From the NCBI RefSeq assembly GCF_003217515.1, contig NZ_QJSX01000004.1:124001-188000 (forward strand): a stretch of 64,000 nucleotides of DNA, in the 5' to 3' direction. The translations under genes and the position numbers were made by a program. Below the pieces are notes generated by a model. The model searched no databases and was not told the DNA's origin. It saw only the letters and a list, made by a program, of their open reading frames with translations. The DNA comes from Deinococcus yavapaiensis KR-236 (lineage in GTDB: Bacteria > Deinococcota > Deinococci > Deinococcales > Deinococcaceae). This document shows, piece after piece, positions 9,279 through 18,707 of this stretch (positions within the stretch are counted from its first letter, which is position 1; each line of letters opens with the position of its first letter).

Positions 9279-12200
9279 AGACCGACGGTGGACACCGCGG
9301 TGGCTCGCCGTGGTGCTGGTGTGGCTGATCGTCCTCGGGTCGAGCGCGCTCGCCCAAGCGGGCGTCACCTTGACACTTTCCGCCAACCGCGCGGACGTCG
9401 GCATCGGCGTGGGCGCGACGTACAGCATTTCGCCGAATGCCGGAAATCCGCAAGGATTCGTCCTCGACTGGGGTGACGGAACGACCGAGCAACTGCAGCG
9501 AGCGAGCAGCACCATCGTGCACGCGTACTTCACTCCGGGCGTGTATACGGTCGCGATTCGCAACGACGGCGCGCCTTACGCGAGCGCGGTCGTGACGATC
9601 GTCGACCAGACGAATTGCACGATCGCGGCGGCGCCGTCAGCCACGACGGTCGGCACGAACGTCACGTTTACCGTGGACGTCACGGGCTCGGCGAGGAGCA
9701 CGTACGCCTTGGAGTTCGGAGACGGAGACACGGCCCCGCCCTTCACGGTGGGACGCCAGCGAAGCTTTCAGTTCACGCACGCGTTCCGCTCGCCCGGCGT
9801 CTTCTTTCCCGTCGTGCGCGATCAACGCGGTGAAGCCGTCCTTTGTCGCACGACGGTCACGGTGACGTCGCCCACCGCGACCCTGACCGTCACGCCGACC
9901 AGCGTCACCGTCGGCGAGAAGGTGAGCGCCTCGATGGGCAACCTCTTCGCGGGCGTGGACTACATCCTCGATTGGGGCGACGACACGACCACTCCCATCA
10001 GCGTCGCCGCCAGCCCGTCCACGGCCGCCGCCGAGCACGCCTACCAAACGGTCGGGACCTTCGTCGTGCGGCTCACGTCGAGCGGCTCGGCGCCGCTCAC
10101 GGCGACGGTCGTGGTGCGACCGCCCGCCCCGAGCCTCACGGTCTCGCCCAATCCCGCTGCGGTCGGCGAGACCGTGACGGCGGCGCTCGGGAGCCTCGTG
10201 AGGGGCGTCTCGTACACCTTGGACTGGGGAAACGGGACCACCGTACCCGTGAACGCGACCGGAAGCTCGACGACCCTCACGCAAGTCTTCCAGCAACCCG
10301 GCACGTACGTCGTGCGACTCACGGCCGAGGGCTTGCCGCCCGTCGTGTCCACCCTGACGGTGCGTCTGCCCGCTCCGAGCCTCGCCGTCTCGCCCAATCC
10401 CGCCGCCGTGGGCGAGACCGTGACGGCGACCCTCGGGAGCCTCGTGAGGGGCGTCGCGTACACCCTCGATTGGGGCGACGGGACCACCGTGCCCGTGACC
10501 GCGTCGGCAGGTTCGACGATTCTCACGCGCGTGTTTGGGCAGCCCGGCGTGTACGTCGTGAGACTTTCGGCTGATGGGGTCGCTCCGGTCGTGTCCACCC
10601 TGACGGTGCGCGTTCCCACACCGACCCTCACGCCACGGCCCAATCCCGCCGCGGTCGGCGAGACCGTGACGGCGACGCTCGGGAACCTCGTGCAGGGCGT
10701 CGCGTACACCCTCGATTGGGGCGACGACGCGACCTCGAACGTCACCGGCAACGGCACTGCCACCTCCACGCACGTCTACCGCGCGCCCGGCACGTACGTC
10801 GTTCGGCTCTCGGCGGAAGGTGTCGCGCCCGTCATCGTGACCTTGGCGGTACGCCTCCCGACCCCGACGCTGTCCGTCGCGCCGAATCCCGCCGTCGTCG
10901 GGCAAGACGTCACCGCCACGCTCGCCGGCACCGTGGCGAGCTATCCCTACCGTTTGGACTGGGGTGACGACACGATCGACGCCGTGACGGGCGGCGGTCC
11001 CGCGCCGCGCCACCGTTACACGCGGCCCGGCTTGTACGTCGTGCAACTCACCGCCGAAGGACTGGCCGCGCCCGTGACGGCGACCGTGCGGGTCACGCCG
11101 AGCCTCGTCGTGCAAAGTTTCACGCTGAGCTTCGTGAATCCGCAAGGGCGCCCCGCGCCTGTCGTGGCGAAGGGAGCGCGGGTCGACGCCGCCCTCACCT
11201 TGCAGTACTCCGGCCAAGGGCAATTGCAAGGCGACGTCCTCCTCGACGGAACGCCCATCGCCCGCGCCGTCTTGAACGCTCCGCTCGGACGGTCGAGCGT
11301 CGTCTTCCCCGTTCCGAACCTGCCCACCGACAAAGTCGGGACGTTCACGCTTTCGTACCAGCCCGACCCCGCGCCCGGCGAGACGCCGATCCTTCCCACG
11401 CCCGCCGCGATCGTGTACCGCGTGCGCGAAGTGCCGACCGAGATGGACGTCGGAGGCTTCATCTTCAAGCTCGGCGTCGTCACGAACCTCGACCCGGACG
11501 CCTTCGCGGGCGCGGCGACGCACACCCTCGTCGTGGGCGGCGTCGAGGCCTTCAAGGACGTCGGCGTGAACTTCACGGGCCTCAAGGTGCAAGACGTCTC
11601 GGAGACGCGCGTGAAGGTCACGGACGGCACGGTCACGATGGATCTCGCGCGTTTCGACACGACGCCCTTGCCCGCCGGGGTCACGGGCTTCACGCTCAAG
11701 CCGACGCGAGCCGTCTTCGCGCCGACGGGCGCCCGTTTCACCGGGAACGTCATTTTGCGCTTCGCTTGCACGTCGCCGTCGGGAAGCCGCCTCGATCCCG
11801 GCCTCATCGATCGCCTCAAAGACGTCAACTTCTCGCGCCGCCTCGCTTTGGCGGGCGTCCTGCCGAAGCCGACGCCGCCCGAGCCTCTCGGCGGCTACCA
11901 GCTCATGTCGTACCGCCCCGGCCGCGGACAGGACCAACGCTTCGCGACGTCGCTGCGCGACGCTTCGCCCGTGAGCGACGTGTCCACGGTGATCGCCGGG
12001 CTGAAGCAAGCGGCGCAGTCGTGCCGCCCCGATCCCAGCGCCTCGTACACGGTCACCGACGCGAGCCTCGCGCCCGACACGGGCGATCTCTTCGGCGAAA
12101 CGAGCGCGACGTTGAACGGACTTCCCGTTCCGAGCACGCCGCTCACGCTGACGGGGACCGCGAACCTCGTGCTCGACCTCAGCGCCGCTCGAAGCGACGC

Positions 12201-14595
12201 GGCCGTCGACGAGGTTCGCGCCCTGTACCTCGCGGTGCCGAGCGAGCCCGCACCGCCCGGCGGTGCCGAGTGGACGGGCGTCGTCCTTCGCGGCGTCACG
12301 CCGAAGCTCGGCGGCGCGAGCGCGGCGCCCACCACGGCGACGTTGCGGCGCGGTTGGACGTTCGCCGGCGACGTCGCGGCGGGCTCGTTCACGGATCGCG
12401 GCTGGACCTTCCGCTTGAGCGCGGCGAGCGTCAAGGTCGTGGAGAACGTTCCGGCCACGACGGACATCGCCGCCACGACGCGCGTCCCGCTGTGGGAGCA
12501 GGACGCGCCGGTCACGATGACCCTCGGGTCGGACGGCGTTCGCTACACGATCGAGGGCGACGTCACGCGAGACTTCGGAACCACGATCCTCAACGCCGGA
12601 AGCGGAGCGTGGACGGAGCGCGGCGACGCCCTCGACCTCGTCATGAACTCCTCGACGTGGAGCATCGGCGACTTGTCGACCCTACAGCCGAGAACGCGCC
12701 CCAGCTTGGGCAAGCGCAAGCGCTTCGACGGTGCGACCGCCTTCGGAAACGTCTCTCGAGGGGGAACGACCGCCAACCTCGCCTTGGCGAACTTCGCGAC
12801 GTCCAGCGCCCCGCGCCTCACGAGCTTCGCCCTCGGCTCGCGGGAATTACAGCCGGTTTCGCTGTCGCCCGTGCAGACGCAAGGCGGCGCGGGCGGTGCG
12901 GCGGGCGCCCCGTCCCCCGCGAGCGGCTACGCCTTGACCGCCAGAAGCGGCTTGTCGGCGGCGTTGCAAACCGACTTGGAGACCTTCTACGGTACGCGAG
13001 TCACCGACGGCAACGCGCCGCTCGGGTCGATCGAGTTGCGCGTCGACGGCAGCGCGCGATTCCAAGGCCGCGCGCCCGACGCGGAGGGCTTGAGCCGCAC
13101 GCCCGCGTGGGGCGGGGACTTCAAGCTGTTCGGACAGCCGTTCGACATCGACTATGTCGTTCTCGGTGGAGCGGGAGGCGCGTACACCCTGGGCCTCGAC
13201 GGCAAGCAGCAATTCTCGCCGGTCGTGCGGGCCGTGTCCGCGCGGGCGCGTTACATCGTCTCGGAAGGCCGCGAGCGCTCCTTCGTCTTGCGGACGGACG
13301 GCTTTTCGCAGTACGTCAACGCGAACACGACCTTCCGCGTGGAAGGCAACGAGCAGCGCGTCGTCCTCGGCGGCCGCAACGTCCGCGTTCTCGCGGCCAT
13401 GCAAGGTGGCGGCGACGTCACCATCGCGAAGGTCGACGGCGGCTACGAGTTGTTCTTGAAGGGCGGGCTCGACATGGGACGCGGCAACAGCGCTTTCAGC
13501 GTGACGGCCGAGGCGCTCTTCGGGCTCACCAGCGATCCGTACTTCTACGTCAAGGCGAGCGTCGATTCTCGCGCGCCCATCGTGAGCGTCCTCGGAGCGT
13601 TCAACATCTACGGCTTCACGGGCGGCGTGGCGTACCGCATGCGCTGGCCCGACCGCGCGACCGTGCCGCAGTACGCCCAGCGACCCGCCAAGAGTCTGGG
13701 CAGCGGCATTCAAGTCATCGGCGGTCTCACCGGGGCCTTCGAAGACGGAAACTCGCTGCACTTCCGCTCGATCTTCAGCGTGGACGCACGCGGTTTCCAA
13801 CTCACGGCGGACGGCTGGATCCTCACGCCTTTGTCGAGGGGCGTGTTCGGCCGCGAAGCGCCGCAAAGCCGTATTCTCGCGACGATCACCGGCGACGGCT
13901 TCGACATGTACGGTTGCCTCGGCCCATACCCCGTCGACGGCATCTCGTGCGGCGACTTGCGGGCGTTCACGTTGTACGACGTGGTGACGTTCACGTCGTG
14001 GATGCACGTGCGCGTCGCCGACCAGAAGTTCGTGAAGATCGGGACGTACGCCCAGCCGTCCAAAGCGACCTTGCAGATTCCAGCCCTGGGCGGCGTGACG
14101 TCCACGTCGTACTTCATCTTCGGGCAGGCGTTCGAGCCGGGTGACCTTCCGTTCAGATTCACGGGCACGGGGCTCCTCGTCGAGCGCAGCACGGGACTCT
14201 TCGTCGGGTACGGCTTCACGGCGCGCTTCGGTGTGGCGGGCGCACTTGGCAAACTCGGATCGCCGTTTGATTGCTATCCGTGGGCACGCGCTAGCTTCGA
14301 CTCCGCCCTCGACGCGAACGCGGGCTTGGTTCTCGACCCCGTCTCGTTCAAGGCAGGCGTGAAGTTCGAATACGGCTTCGAGGTCCGCGCGGGTTGCGCG
14401 GGACGCGACCGTCCTTTCGCGAACAAGCAGGAGATCATGGAATGGAACGGCAAGAGCTTCGGCGTCCACCTGCAGGCGACCGTCGAGGGCACGTTGAGCG
14501 CGTACGACCCGATTGCCTTTAGCGGAAGCGCTGCACTCACCGTCGACCTTCCCCTCATCCCGACCTTCACGGTCTCGGCGGGCGCGAGCTTCTGA
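9268..14595 (+). CDS. giant PKD-repeat surface protein
   Basis: 1775 residues. A signal sequence (about 12-34, LAVVLVWLIVLGSSALAQA) is followed by seven PKD-like Ig modules of about 82 residues at roughly 35-610. Most carry the LDWGD turn and end in TYVVRL-type strands; the last four are closely similar. After them come about 1150 residues rich in beta strands that I cannot assign, ending FTVSAGASF, again with a terminal Phe. PKD modules usually mediate extracellular protein or polysaccharide contacts. The gene overlaps the barrel-like gene by 11 nt and is 15 nt from the FnIII gene, so these products are probably made together and assembled at the cell surface. Confidence 0.85.
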   Translation: MRSEDRRWTPRWLAVVLVWLIVLGSSALAQAGVTLTLSANRADVGIGVGATYSISPNAGNPQGFVLDWGDGTTEQLQRASSTIVHAYFTPGVYTVAIRNDGAPYASAVVTIVDQTNCTIAAAPSATTVGTNVTFTVDVTGSARSTYALEFGDGDTAPPFTVGRQRSFQFTHAFRSPGVFFPVVRDQRGEAVLCRTTVTVTSPTATLTVTPTSVTVGEKVSASMGNLFAGVDYILDWGDDTTTPISVAASPSTAAAEHAYQTVGTFVVRLTSSGSAPLTATVVVRPPAPSLTVSPNPAAVGETVTAALGSLVRGVSYTLDWGNGTTVPVNATGSSTTLTQVFQQPGTYVVRLTAEGLPPVVSTLTVRLPAPSLAVSPNPAAVGETVTATLGSLVRGVAYTLDWGDGTTVPVTASAGSTILTRVFGQPGVYVVRLSADGVAPVVSTLTVRVPTPTLTPRPNPAAVGETVTATLGNLVQGVAYTLDWGDDATSNVTGNGTATSTHVYRAPGTYVVRLSAEGVAPVIVTLAVRLPTPTLSVAPNPAVVGQDVTATLAGTVASYPYRLDWGDDTIDAVTGGGPAPRHRYTRPGLYVVQLTAEGLAAPVTATVRVTPSLVVQSFTLSFVNPQGRPAPVVAKGARVDAALTLQYSGQGQLQGDVLLDGTPIARAVLNAPLGRSSVVFPVPNLPTDKVGTFTLSYQPDPAPGETPILPTPAAIVYRVREVPTEMDVGGFIFKLGVVTNLDPDAFAGAATHTLVVGGVEAFKDVGVNFTGLKVQDVSETRVKVTDGTVTMDLARFDTTPLPAGVTGFTLKPTRAVFAPTGARFTGNVILRFACTSPSGSRLDPGLIDRLKDVNFSRRLALAGVLPKPTPPEPLGGYQLMSYRPGRGQDQRFATSLRDASPVSDVSTVIAGLKQAAQSCRPDPSASYTVTDASLAPDTGDLFGETSATLNGLPVPSTPLTLTGTANLVLDLSAARSDAAVDEVRALYLAVPSEPAPPGGAEWTGVVLRGVTPKLGGASAAPTTATLRRGWTFAGDVAAGSFTDRGWTFRLSAASVKVVENVPATTDIAATTRVPLWEQDAPVTMTLGSDGVRYTIEGDVTRDFGTTILNAGSGAWTERGDALDLVMNSSTWSIGDLSTLQPRTRPSLGKRKRFDGATAFGNVSRGGTTANLALANFATSSAPRLTSFALGSRELQPVSLSPVQTQGGAGGAAGAPSPASGYALTARSGLSAALQTDLETFYGTRVTDGNAPLGSIELRVDGSARFQGRAPDAEGLSRTPAWGGDFKLFGQPFDIDYVVLGGAGGAYTLGLDGKQQFSPVVRAVSARARYIVSEGRERSFVLRTDGFSQYVNANTTFRVEGNEQRVVLGGRNVRVLAAMQGGGDVTIAKVDGGYELFLKGGLDMGRGNSAFSVTAEALFGLTSDPYFYVKASVDSRAPIVSVLGAFNIYGFTGGVAYRMRWPDRATVPQYAQRPAKSLGSGIQVIGGLTGAFEDGNSLHFRSIFSVDARGFQLTADGWILTPLSRGVFGREAPQSRILATITGDGFDMYGCLGPYPVDGISCGDLRAFTLYDVVTFTSWMHVRVADQKFVKIGTYAQPSKATLQIPALGGVTSTSYFIFGQAFEPGDLPFRFTGTGLLVERSTGLFVGYGFTARFGVAGALGKLGSPFDCYPWARASFDSALDANAGLVLDPVSFKAGVKFEYGFEVRAGCAGRDRPFANKQEIMEWNGKSFGVHLQATVEGTLSAYDPIAFSGSAALTVDLPLIPTFTVSAGASF
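10117..11097 (+). repeat. four tandem DNA repeats encoding PKD modules 4-7
   Basis: Units start near 10117, 10363, 10609 and 10852, giving periods of 246, 246 and 243 bp. Stretches such as the codons for SPNPAAVGETVTA and the LDWGD turn are nearly identical at nucleotide level between units, which points to recent in-frame duplication. Modules 1-3 upstream are much more diverged. Confidence 0.85.
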
Positions 14596-14598
14596 CTC

Positions 14599-14604
14599 GG
14601 GAGG
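14599..14604 (+). promoter_or_regulatory. RBS deciding the start of the FnIII gene
   Basis: GGGAGG abuts an ATG at 14605 with no spacing but lies exactly 6 nt before a second in-frame ATG at 14611. The second ATG is therefore the likely start, and it leaves the signal peptide beginning MRIII. Confidence 0.7.
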
Positions 14605-14610
14605 ATGACC

Positions 14611-16497
14611 ATGCGAATCATCATCTTGACCGCCTTCCTGCTCGGAACGACCGCGTTCGTCCAGACGCCGAGCGGGTCGCGGCCCTTGGCGCTCGGCACG
14701 CGTGACGCCGTTATCTTGCGGTTTCCCGTGCTCGACACGGGCTTGCCACAAGGCGGCTTCGTCGTCACGCGCAGCGGATCGGGCGCCGAGCGGACGTTCA
14801 CGGTTCGGCCGCTCAACGCCGCCGACGCCGCCGCGCGCTTCCGTGTGGACGCCGACGACTTCGCGTTGCTCACCAACGGCCTCGCGGCCTTGAGAACGAC
14901 GTCGAGCGAGCAGCGCGGCTACCTGCTACTCACCTTGCTGGGAAGCGTCTTGCAACCGAACCTCGCGCGAGCGGCGGGCTTGCTGTACGACGACACGAAC
15001 CTCGCGGCGGGCACGTACACGTACACGGTGACGGCCGACGGGCGAACGCTCGGACGCGTCACGGCGCGCGTCGGGCAGGATTCACCCCTGCCTGCCCCGC
15101 CTCAGCCCAAGGCGACCTTCGGGCGTGGCAGCGTACGGCTCACGTGGACACGCGGCGGCGAGGAGGTCGTCGGGTACCGCGTGCAGCGCTCCGTGGACGG
15201 CGGAGCGTTCGTGGAGGCGACGTCGTCGCTGATCGTCGTGTCGCGCGGCGTCACGCCCGCGTTCGACGAGGCCCGTCTCGATGCCGCCAAGACGTACCGT
15301 TACCGCGTAACCGCCGTCGACGTGTTCGGCCGCGAAAGCGCCGCCTCGCCCGTCCTCGCCGTGGAGGGCGCGGACACCGTGCCGCTCGCCGCGCCCGTGC
15401 TGCGCTTCGTACGCGGCGAGCAAGGCCGCGTCATGGTCTCGTGGCAGCCCCTCACGGACCGGCGGGTGCGCGAAGTCGTCGTGCTGCGCGGCGACAAGCC
15501 GGGCAAACTCTCGGTGCTGGCGCGCGTGCCCGCCGGAAGCACCTCGTACACCGACGCCGCCGCGAGCCTCACGCGTCCCCAGTACTACGCCGTGAAAGCC
15601 TCGGACGGATCGAGGGAAAGCTCGGCGTCGCCCGATCTACCCGCGCAAGCTTTCAACACGAATCCGCCCGCCGCTCCCGCCAATGTCCGCGCGACGGGAC
15701 AGGCGGACGGCGTGGCCCTCGCGTGGACGCCAAGCCGTGAAGACGACGTCGTCGGGTACCGCGTGTACCGAACGCAGATCGGCGTCGAGACGCCCGCGCC
15801 GCCCACGCTTCTGAACGGCGCCCTCGTGAAGGAGGCGGCATTCAAGGACACCATCGCCAAAGGCGTGCGCGCCTCGTTCGAGTACACCGTGCGTGCCGTG
15901 AACGCCTCGGGAGTGGAGGGCGCGCCGTCGACGCCCGTGCGGAGCCGCACGGCGGACGGCACACCGCCCGACGCGCCGATCGTCTTGCGCATCGACGCGG
16001 TGCCCGGCAAGATCGCGCTCGTCTTCACGCAAACGCCCACACCGGATCTGCGCGGCTTCGACGTGTACCGCGCGGCCGAGGACGACGCCCGCGCCTCGCG
16101 CATCGCCACCCTCCCACCGGACGCGTACGGCTTCGTGGATCCCAGCGTGAACGGAGGCACGACGTACTCGTACGCGGTGCGCGCCGTGGACGATCGGGGC
16201 AACGCCTCCGAACCGTCGAACGTCGTCAGCATCACGCCGCCCGCCGCGCGCCTCGCCGCGCCCGCGAACGTACGCGCCGCCAACGCGAGCGGCGCCCTCA
16301 CGTTGACGTGGAATGCCGTCGAGGGGGCGGTCGCGTACTTCGTGTACCGCGAAACGAACGGCCGCCGCGTCCAGTTGCCCGACCTCGTGGTGGGAACGAC
16401 CTTCCGCGAAGCGTTCGCGCGCGGCGCGCGCTACCTCGTGCAAGCCGTCGACCGCGAGGGCCGAACGGGGCCGCTGTCGAGTCCTGCGGCGCCGTGA
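14611..16497 (+). CDS. secreted protein with five fibronectin type III domains
   Basis: 628 residues. A signal peptide (MRIIILTAFLLGTTAFVQT) is followed by a beta-rich N-terminal domain of about 140 residues. Five FnIII modules then run at about 165-255, 255-345, 345-445, 445-540 and 540-628, recognisable from repeated VRLTW, GYRVYR and YAVRAVD strands. FnIII arrays bind carbohydrate or protein outside the cell or act as spacers. It is the last gene of the 7798-16497 operon and is followed by a strong hairpin. No catalytic domain is seen, so a structural or adhesive role is inferred. Confidence 0.85.
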   Translation: MRIIILTAFLLGTTAFVQTPSGSRPLALGTRDAVILRFPVLDTGLPQGGFVVTRSGSGAERTFTVRPLNAADAAARFRVDADDFALLTNGLAALRTTSSEQRGYLLLTLLGSVLQPNLARAAGLLYDDTNLAAGTYTYTVTADGRTLGRVTARVGQDSPLPAPPQPKATFGRGSVRLTWTRGGEEVVGYRVQRSVDGGAFVEATSSLIVVSRGVTPAFDEARLDAAKTYRYRVTAVDVFGRESAASPVLAVEGADTVPLAAPVLRFVRGEQGRVMVSWQPLTDRRVREVVVLRGDKPGKLSVLARVPAGSTSYTDAAASLTRPQYYAVKASDGSRESSASPDLPAQAFNTNPPAAPANVRATGQADGVALAWTPSREDDVVGYRVYRTQIGVETPAPPTLLNGALVKEAAFKDTIAKGVRASFEYTVRAVNASGVEGAPSTPVRSRTADGTPPDAPIVLRIDAVPGKIALVFTQTPTPDLRGFDVYRAAEDDARASRIATLPPDAYGFVDPSVNGGTTYSYAVRAVDDRGNASEPSNVVSITPPAARLAAPANVRAANASGALTLTWNAVEGAVAYFVYRETNGRRVQLPDLVVGTTFREAFARGARYLVQAVDREGRTGPLSSPAAP

Positions 16498-16501
16498 ACG
16501 T

Positions 16502-16532
16502 GAAGGGGGAAGGCCGTCGGCCTTCCCCCTTC
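16502..16532. terminator. bidirectional terminator between the FnIII gene and metG
   Basis: A perfect 14-bp stem, GAAGGGGGAAGGCC and its complement, has a 3-nt loop (GTC at 16516-16518). It lies between convergent genes. It lacks a long U-tract on either strand. Confidence 0.8.
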
Positions 16533-16544
16533 GCCGGAAGCGTC

Positions 16545-18521
16545 TCAGCGCACTTTCGTGCCGCTCGGCAAATCGAGCGTTGTACCCACGAGGTCCAGGT
16601 TGCCGTGCTCGTCCTCGGCGGCGAGGATCATGCCTTGGCTCATGATGCCGCGCAGCTTGGCGGGCTTGAGGTTCGCGACGAGGACGACCTTGCGGCCGAC
16701 CATGTCTTCGGGCGTGAACCACTTGCGGATGCCGGAGACGACGGTGCGTTCCTCGTCGCCGAGGCGAACGGTGAGCTTGAGAAGCTTGTCGGCCTTTTCG
16801 ACCGCTTCGGCGGCGATCACCTCGGCGATGCGAAGGTCGAGCTTCGCGAAGTCGTCGATGGTGATTTCGGGCGTGCCCTGCGGTTCGGCTTTCACTTCGG
16901 GCTTGACTTCGGTGTGCGGCGCGGGGGCCGTCTTCGTCTCGTTCGTCACGGCACCCTTTTTAGCATCCCCGTGTGCTTTCGGGGCGTCGGGTTTCGGAAA
17001 GAGGACGGCGCCGAGCTTCACGCGCGTGCCCGGCGGCGTGAGGCCCCATCGACCGTCGAGCAAGTACGCGCCTTCCAACCCGAGTTGCTCGCGCAAGTCG
17101 TGCGCCTTCGTGGGAATGGCGGGCTCCAAGAGGACGGACGCGACGCGAAGGCCTTCGACCGCCGTGTACAGCACCGTGTCGAGTCGCGCGGCGAGTTCCG
17201 AGCGTTTGGCGAGGTCCCACGGTCGGCTCTCGGCGATGTAGCGGTTGAGGTCGCGCACGTACTCCATGGAGAGTTCGAGCGCCTGCGAGACGCGCAACTC
17301 GCGCACGAGGTCGAGCACTTCGCCCGCGATGCTCGCCGTCCTCGCCTTGATGCCTTCCTCGCGCGCGGTCGTCTCCGTCGCTTCGGGAACGACGCCGCCG
17401 CGGTACTTCTCGACCATGCTCAGCGTGCGCGACAGCAAGTTGCCGAGGTCGTTGGCGAGGTCGCTTTCCAAGCGCGCCTTGAGGATGTTCTCGCCGTACG
17501 GAGAGTCCGATCCAAGGGTCGTTTCGCGAAGAAGGCTGTAACGCACGACGTCGGGCCCGAAGTCGTCGACGAGTTTGACGGGGTCGATGGCGTTTCCGAG
17601 GCTCTTGCCCATCTTGCGTCCGTCCTCGGCGAGGATGTGCGCGTGCACGACGAGCTTCTTGTAGATCGGCAGGTTCGCCGCCTTCAGCATCGTCGGCCAA
17701 AAAACCGCGTGCGGCTTGAGGATGTCCTTGCCGATGACGTGCCAAGCGTGCGGCCAGAAGCGCTCGGAGAGGTCGCCCGTCTGCAAGGCCGAGACGTAGT
17801 TCAGCAAGGCGTCGAACCACACGTACGTGACGTGCGCGGGGTCCCAAGGCAGTTCGATGCCCCACGGCACGCGCGCCTTCGGCCGGGAGATCGACAAGTC
17901 GCCGATGGGTTCTTTGAGGATTTCGAGCACTTCGTTGCGGTACGGCGTCGGCTGAATGAAGTCGGGATTGGCGAGGATGTGCTCGCGCAGCCAATCTTGG
18001 TACTTTTCCATGCGGAAGAAGTAGTTCGCCTCGCGGCGAAGCTCGGGAGCCTCTTTGTCGCCGGGCAGGACGCCGTTCACGAGTTCCTTCTCGGTCACGA
18101 AGCGCTCCGCGCCGACGGAGTACAGGCCCTCGTACTCGGCGTAGTAGATGTCGCCCGCGTCGTAGACGCGCTGCAGCACCTCTGCGACGAAGGCCTTGTG
18201 GCGCGGCTCGGTCGTGCGGATGAAGTCGTCGTACGAGATGCCGAGACGGTCGTACAACCCCTTGAAGGCCCGCAAGGAGAGGTCGTCGACGAACTCCTGC
18301 GGCGTCTTGCCCGCCGAGCGCGCCGCCTTGGCGATCTTCTCGCCGTGCTCGTCCGTGCCCGTCAGGAAGAAGGTTTCGTATCCGGCAAGGCGGTGGTAGC
18401 GCACGAGGGCGTCGGACAAGATCTTCTCGTAGGTGTGCCCGATGTGCGGTTCGCCGTTGGCGTAGTCGATGGCGGTCGTGAGGTAAAATGTCCGACTCGG
18501 TTGGGTGTTGTCTTCAGCCAT
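16545..18521 (-). CDS. metG: methionyl-tRNA synthetase with C-terminal tRNA-binding domain
   Basis: 658 residues, a class I synthetase charging tRNA-Met. HIGH is at 26-29 (PHIGHTYEKI) and the KMSKS loop reads KMGKS at 303-307. A linker rich in Lys/Pro/Ala (about 515-550) leads to an EMAP/Trbp-like domain (about 555-658, LDLRIAEVI...SQGMILAAEDE) that grips tRNA and dimerises. The knuckle at 131-170, which carries zinc cysteines in Thermus MetRS, has none here (LYSVGAERF), and the whole protein appears Cys-free. ATG 18521 is chosen because GGAGG lies 5 nt upstream; an ATG 12 nt earlier lacks an RBS. Confidence 0.96.
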   Translation of the reverse strand: MAEDNTQPSRTFYLTTAIDYANGEPHIGHTYEKILSDALVRYHRLAGYETFFLTGTDEHGEKIAKAARSAGKTPQEFVDDLSLRAFKGLYDRLGISYDDFIRTTEPRHKAFVAEVLQRVYDAGDIYYAEYEGLYSVGAERFVTEKELVNGVLPGDKEAPELRREANYFFRMEKYQDWLREHILANPDFIQPTPYRNEVLEILKEPIGDLSISRPKARVPWGIELPWDPAHVTYVWFDALLNYVSALQTGDLSERFWPHAWHVIGKDILKPHAVFWPTMLKAANLPIYKKLVVHAHILAEDGRKMGKSLGNAIDPVKLVDDFGPDVVRYSLLRETTLGSDSPYGENILKARLESDLANDLGNLLSRTLSMVEKYRGGVVPEATETTAREEGIKARTASIAGEVLDLVRELRVSQALELSMEYVRDLNRYIAESRPWDLAKRSELAARLDTVLYTAVEGLRVASVLLEPAIPTKAHDLREQLGLEGAYLLDGRWGLTPPGTRVKLGAVLFPKPDAPKAHGDAKKGAVTNETKTAPAPHTEVKPEVKAEPQGTPEITIDDFAKLDLRIAEVIAAEAVEKADKLLKLTVRLGDEERTVVSGIRKWFTPEDMVGRKVVLVANLKPAKLRGIMSQGMILAAEDEHGNLDLVGTTLDLPSGTKVR

Positions 18522-18694
18522 GCCTGCCTCCACGCAAAAAATTCGGGGCGCTCAGCAAAGCGCCCCCGCACGAGATAGCTTCGAGTGCTACTCGCCGGGA
18601 ACGCCTCGCATCGGCCATCCGATCATGAGCGGAGTATACACGACCGGACTCGGGGGTGCACTCGCCGATTGCCGTAGGGCGGAGCGAGCCAAGG

Positions 18695-18700
18695 TAAGCT
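18695..18700 (+). promoter_or_regulatory. -10 box for the leaderless acylase gene
   Basis: TAAGCT ends 7 nt before ATG 18708, with no RBS between. Confidence 0.5.
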
Positions 18701-18707
18701 GAACGCC

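Noticed and set aside
10117..11097. CRISPR or satellite repeat
   Set aside because: The repeats are in-frame 246-bp units coding for PKD modules, without spacers.
18522..18707. T-box or SAM riboswitch before metG
   Set aside because: No T-box core sequence, no anti-terminator pair and no SAM-riboswitch core are visible; metG has an ordinary RBS.
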